Below are positions 61,486-64,000 of a stretch of DNA of 64,000 nt, piece after piece. The notes under the pieces were generated by a model. It saw nothing but the letters and a program-made list of their open reading frames with translations, was not told the origin of the DNA and made no database searches. The stretch lies in NCBI GenBank assembly GCA_902574695.1, contig CACGON010000004.1, forward strand, positions 1 to 64,000, given 5' to 3'. Origin of the DNA: an uncultured Pelagibacteraceae bacterium. GTDB taxonomy: Bacteria; Pseudomonadota; Alphaproteobacteria; Pelagibacterales; Pelagibacteraceae. Every line of letters begins with the position of its first letter. Position 1 is the stretch's first letter. Both the position numbers and the translations under genes were made by a program.

Positions 61486-62778
61486 TTAAACCTTAAAAGG
61501 GTCCACAATTAAAATTGTATCATTTCTCTCAGGGCTAGTAGATATACTTGATATTTTTGTTTCAATAAATTTTTCTAACTCTTTAATATAAATTTTTGCA
61601 TTTTCAGGTAAATCATTAATTTTTTTAATTCCTTTGGTAGGTGACATCCAGCCTTTAAAGGTTTTGTAAACTGGCTTTACTTTTAATTGATCGTCCATTG
61701 CTGCTGGTAAATAGTCTATTCTCTTTCCTTCAAGTTCATATGCAATACAAATATTTATTTCCTCAAGCTCGTCTAGTACATCAAGCTTTGTTAATGCAAT
61801 TCCATCTATACCTGAAATTTTTATGGTTTGTCTGACTAATACACCGTCAAACCAACCACATCTTCTTTTTCTGCTTGTAACAGTCCCAAATTCTTTTCCC
61901 CTATGTCCTAATTGTTCACCTATTTCATTTGTAAGTTCAGTTGGAAAAGGACCTTCCCCAACTCTAGTAGTATAAGCTTTGGTAATACCTAAGACATAAT
62001 TAATAGAGTTTGGGCCACAACCAGAACCAGTTGCCGCAGAAGATGCAACTGTATTCGATGAAGTAACGAATGGATAAGTTCCATGATCTACATCCAATAA
62101 AATTCCTTGAGCGCCCTCAAATAAAATTTTTTTTCCTTGTCGTTTAAATTCGTCTATTTTTTTCCAAACCGGTTGTGAATATTTTAAAATTTTTGGAGCT
62201 ATCTCTAATAAATCTTTCTTTAATTTATTTTTATGAAACATGTCTTTACCAAGACCTTTTCTTATTGCATTATGATGAAGCAATACAGTCTCAAGTCTAT
62301 GATCTAAATTCTTTTCAGAAATTAGATCCATAACCCTTATTGATCTTCTGCCGACCTTATCTTCATAAGCTGGGCCTATGCCTCTTCTAGTTGTTCCTAT
62401 TTTTGCTTTTCCTGCGGTATCCTCCCTAATTTCATCCATTTCTCTGTGAAAAGGCAAAATTAAATTTGCAGACTCTGATAAAATTAAATTTTTATCAGAT
62501 ATTTCTATACCTTTTGATTTTATTTCATTTATTTCATCTAATAGAGCCCAGGGGTCAACCACAACTCCGTTACCAATTATAGAAATTTTGTTTTTTCTGA
62601 CAATTCCAGATGGTAATAATCTTAACTTATAAGTAATGCCGTCTATTACAAGTGTATGTCCTGCATTATGGCCACCTTGAAACCTTATTACTACATCTGC
62701 TTCACTTGAAAGCCAATCAACTATTTTTCCCTTACCTTCATCACCCCATTGAGAACCTACTACAACAACATTTTTCAT
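61486..62778 (-). CDS. purA: adenylosuccinate synthetase
   Basis: [62 protein letters not shown]. Confidence 0.98.
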   Translation of the reverse strand: MKNVVVVGSQWGDEGKGKIVDWLSSEADVVIRFQGGHNAGHTLVIDGITYKLRLLPSGIVRKNKISIIGNGVVVDPWALLDEINEIKSKGIEISDKNLILSESANLILPFHREMDEIREDTAGKAKIGTTRRGIGPAYEDKVGRRSIRVMDLISEKNLDHRLETVLLHHNAIRKGLGKDMFHKNKLKKDLLEIAPKILKYSQPVWKKIDEFKRQGKKILFEGAQGILLDVDHGTYPFVTSSNTVASSAATGSGCGPNSINYVLGITKAYTTRVGEGPFPTELTNEIGEQLGHRGKEFGTVTSRKRRCGWFDGVLVRQTIKISGIDGIALTKLDVLDELEEINICIAYELEGKRIDYLPAAMDDQLKVKPVYKTFKGWMSPTKGIKKINDLPENAKIYIKELEKFIETKISSISTSPERNDTILIVDPFKV

Positions 62779-63587
62779 TTAAACTTTTTTTTAATATTTA
62801 ATACGCTTATATGGTTAATCGGCCCATAACCTTTTCCATACTTTGGTCCCATACCGATAGAATGGTTAACATAATTTATCCCCATTCTACAAGATTTCTT
62901 TAATGTTTTTCCACATGAGAAATATGTTGCAATTGCACTTGATAATGTACACCCTGTTCCATGAGTATTTTTAGTATTAATTTTTTTACTCAAAAAAATT
63001 TCCTTATCATTCTTATTTAAAAAGATATCAAATATTTTTTTTGACTTTAAATGACCGCCTTTAATTAATACGTTTTTAGCACCTAGCTTAATTAATTTTT
63101 TTCCAGCAAAAATCATATCATTTATTGATTTGATTTTTGTTTTACTTAGAATTTCTGCTTCAGGAATATTTGGTGTTATTAATGTAACTTTTTTCATCAA
63201 TTTTGATCTTATTAATTCAATTGATTTCTCATCAACTAGTTTTGTACCTCCTTTAGCAATCATAACAGGATCCAAAATAACTTTTTCAACATTTATTTTT
63301 TTTAAAGATCTTAAAATTGTTTTTATAACTTTGTCCGAATGCAGCATACCGATTTTAATAGCATCAGGTCTTATATCTTTTGCAGAAAATTCAATTTGTT
63401 TTTTAATATCAGTTAATGGAACTCGAGATATAGAGAGAACGCCGGTAGTATTTTGTGCTGTAATTGCTGTAATTGCTGTCATTGCGTAACTTCCAAGACT
63501 AGTTACAGTCTTAATGTCTGCCTGTATGCCAGCACCACCCGAAGAGTCTGAGCCTGCAATTATTAATATTTTAGATTTAAATTTCAA
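62775..63587 (-). CDS. thiD: hydroxymethylpyrimidine/phosphomethylpyrimidine kinase
   Basis: [75 protein letters not shown]. Confidence 0.95.
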   Translation of the reverse strand: MKFKSKILIIAGSDSSGGAGIQADIKTVTSLGSYAMTAITAITAQNTTGVLSISRVPLTDIKKQIEFSAKDIRPDAIKIGMLHSDKVIKTILRSLKKINVEKVILDPVMIAKGGTKLVDEKSIELIRSKLMKKVTLITPNIPEAEILSKTKIKSINDMIFAGKKLIKLGAKNVLIKGGHLKSKKIFDIFLNKNDKEIFLSKKINTKNTHGTGCTLSSAIATYFSCGKTLKKSCRMGINYVNHSIGMGPKYGKGYGPINHISVLNIKKKFK

Positions 63588-63588
63588 T

Positions 63589-64000
63589 TTATTTTATTGA
63601 TCTTTTAACAATATTAATGCAGTTTTTTAATAAAATAATATTATTAGATTCCCCCATAATCCTGATTTTAGGCTCTGTGCCTGATTTTCTTACCAGCATT
63701 CTTCCGTGGTTTTTTATAAGTTTTTCAGATTTGCTGATTGCAGCCTTACATTTTTTGGAGTGAATAATTGACTTATTTTTAACTCTAATATTTTCTAAAA
63801 TTTGGGGAGTGGCGTCAAACAAATTAAATAATTCGCTGGCTTTTTTTCCTTTTCGCATTGAAAATAGAATTTCTAGCGCAACAAGCAATCCATCTCCAGT
63901 AGTTGCAAATTTTCCTAATATTATATGTCCTGACTGCTCTCCACCAAGATTAAAACTTTTTTTTTGCATTTTTTCTTTTACATATCTGTCCCCAACATTG
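63589..64000 (-). CDS. glmM: phosphoglucosamine mutase, 5' end truncated by window edge
   Basis: NVGDRYVKEKMQKKSFNLGGEQSGHIILGKFATTGDGLLVALEIL...RMLVRKSGTEPKIRIMGES; frame stays open to the window end. Confidence 0.92.
   Translation of the reverse strand, partial: NVGDRYVKEKMQKKSFNLGGEQSGHIILGKFATTGDGLLVALEILFSMRKGKKASELFNLFDATPQILENIRVKNKSIIHSKKCKAAISKSEKLIKNHGRMLVRKSGTEPKIRIMGESNNIILLKNCINIVKRSIK

Noticed and set aside
63130-63489. 119-aa ORF antisense to thiD
   Set aside because: Opposite thiD; ends in repetitive VIAVIA from the antisense of the TAITAIT codons.
63430-63490. Short tandem repeat (GTAATTGCT)n-like in thiD
   Set aside because: Explained by the conserved [11 protein letters not shown] coding sequence of ThiD.
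1-64000. CRISPR array, prophage, integron or transposase
   Set aside because: No repeated spacer architecture, phage structural genes, recombinases or IS-type inverted repeats were found.

Overview
The window is a gene-dense, very AT-rich alphaproteobacterial chromosome segment. Its streamlined layout and conserved gene neighbourhoods (proteorhodopsin-ferredoxin-FNR-GST, xseB-ispA-dxs, guaB/guaA, pxpABC) look like SAR11/Pelagibacterales; that assignment is by recognition, not by search. I find about 60 protein genes, mostly housekeeping: alaS, recA, glyQS, ppdK, purA, guaAB, icd, pssA/psd, nadA/nadC, dxs/ispA, aroC, rpoH, dksA. There are two tRNAs on the minus strand, Leu-GAG and Arg-UCG. Accessory content includes a cyclopropane-fatty-acid/DUF1365/FAD-oxidase cluster with a broken oxidase ORF, umuDC behind an exact alphaproteobacterial SOS-box pattern, a glycosyltransferase/membrane-protein block with a PL5-like alginate lyase and an untracked 41-aa membrane peptide, a blue-tuned (Gln105-type) proteorhodopsin, and a small nucleotide-sugar cluster. 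The most notable non-coding structures are two abutting perfect palindromes (20 and 18 bp) upstream of proteorhodopsin, nested palindromes plus the SOS box upstream of umuD, and convergent gene pairs that almost all meet within a few bases, often sharing one TTAA/TTAG for both stop codons. No CRISPR, prophage, transposon or rRNA was seen. I found no convincing wholly new multi-gene system; the best candidates are regulatory.
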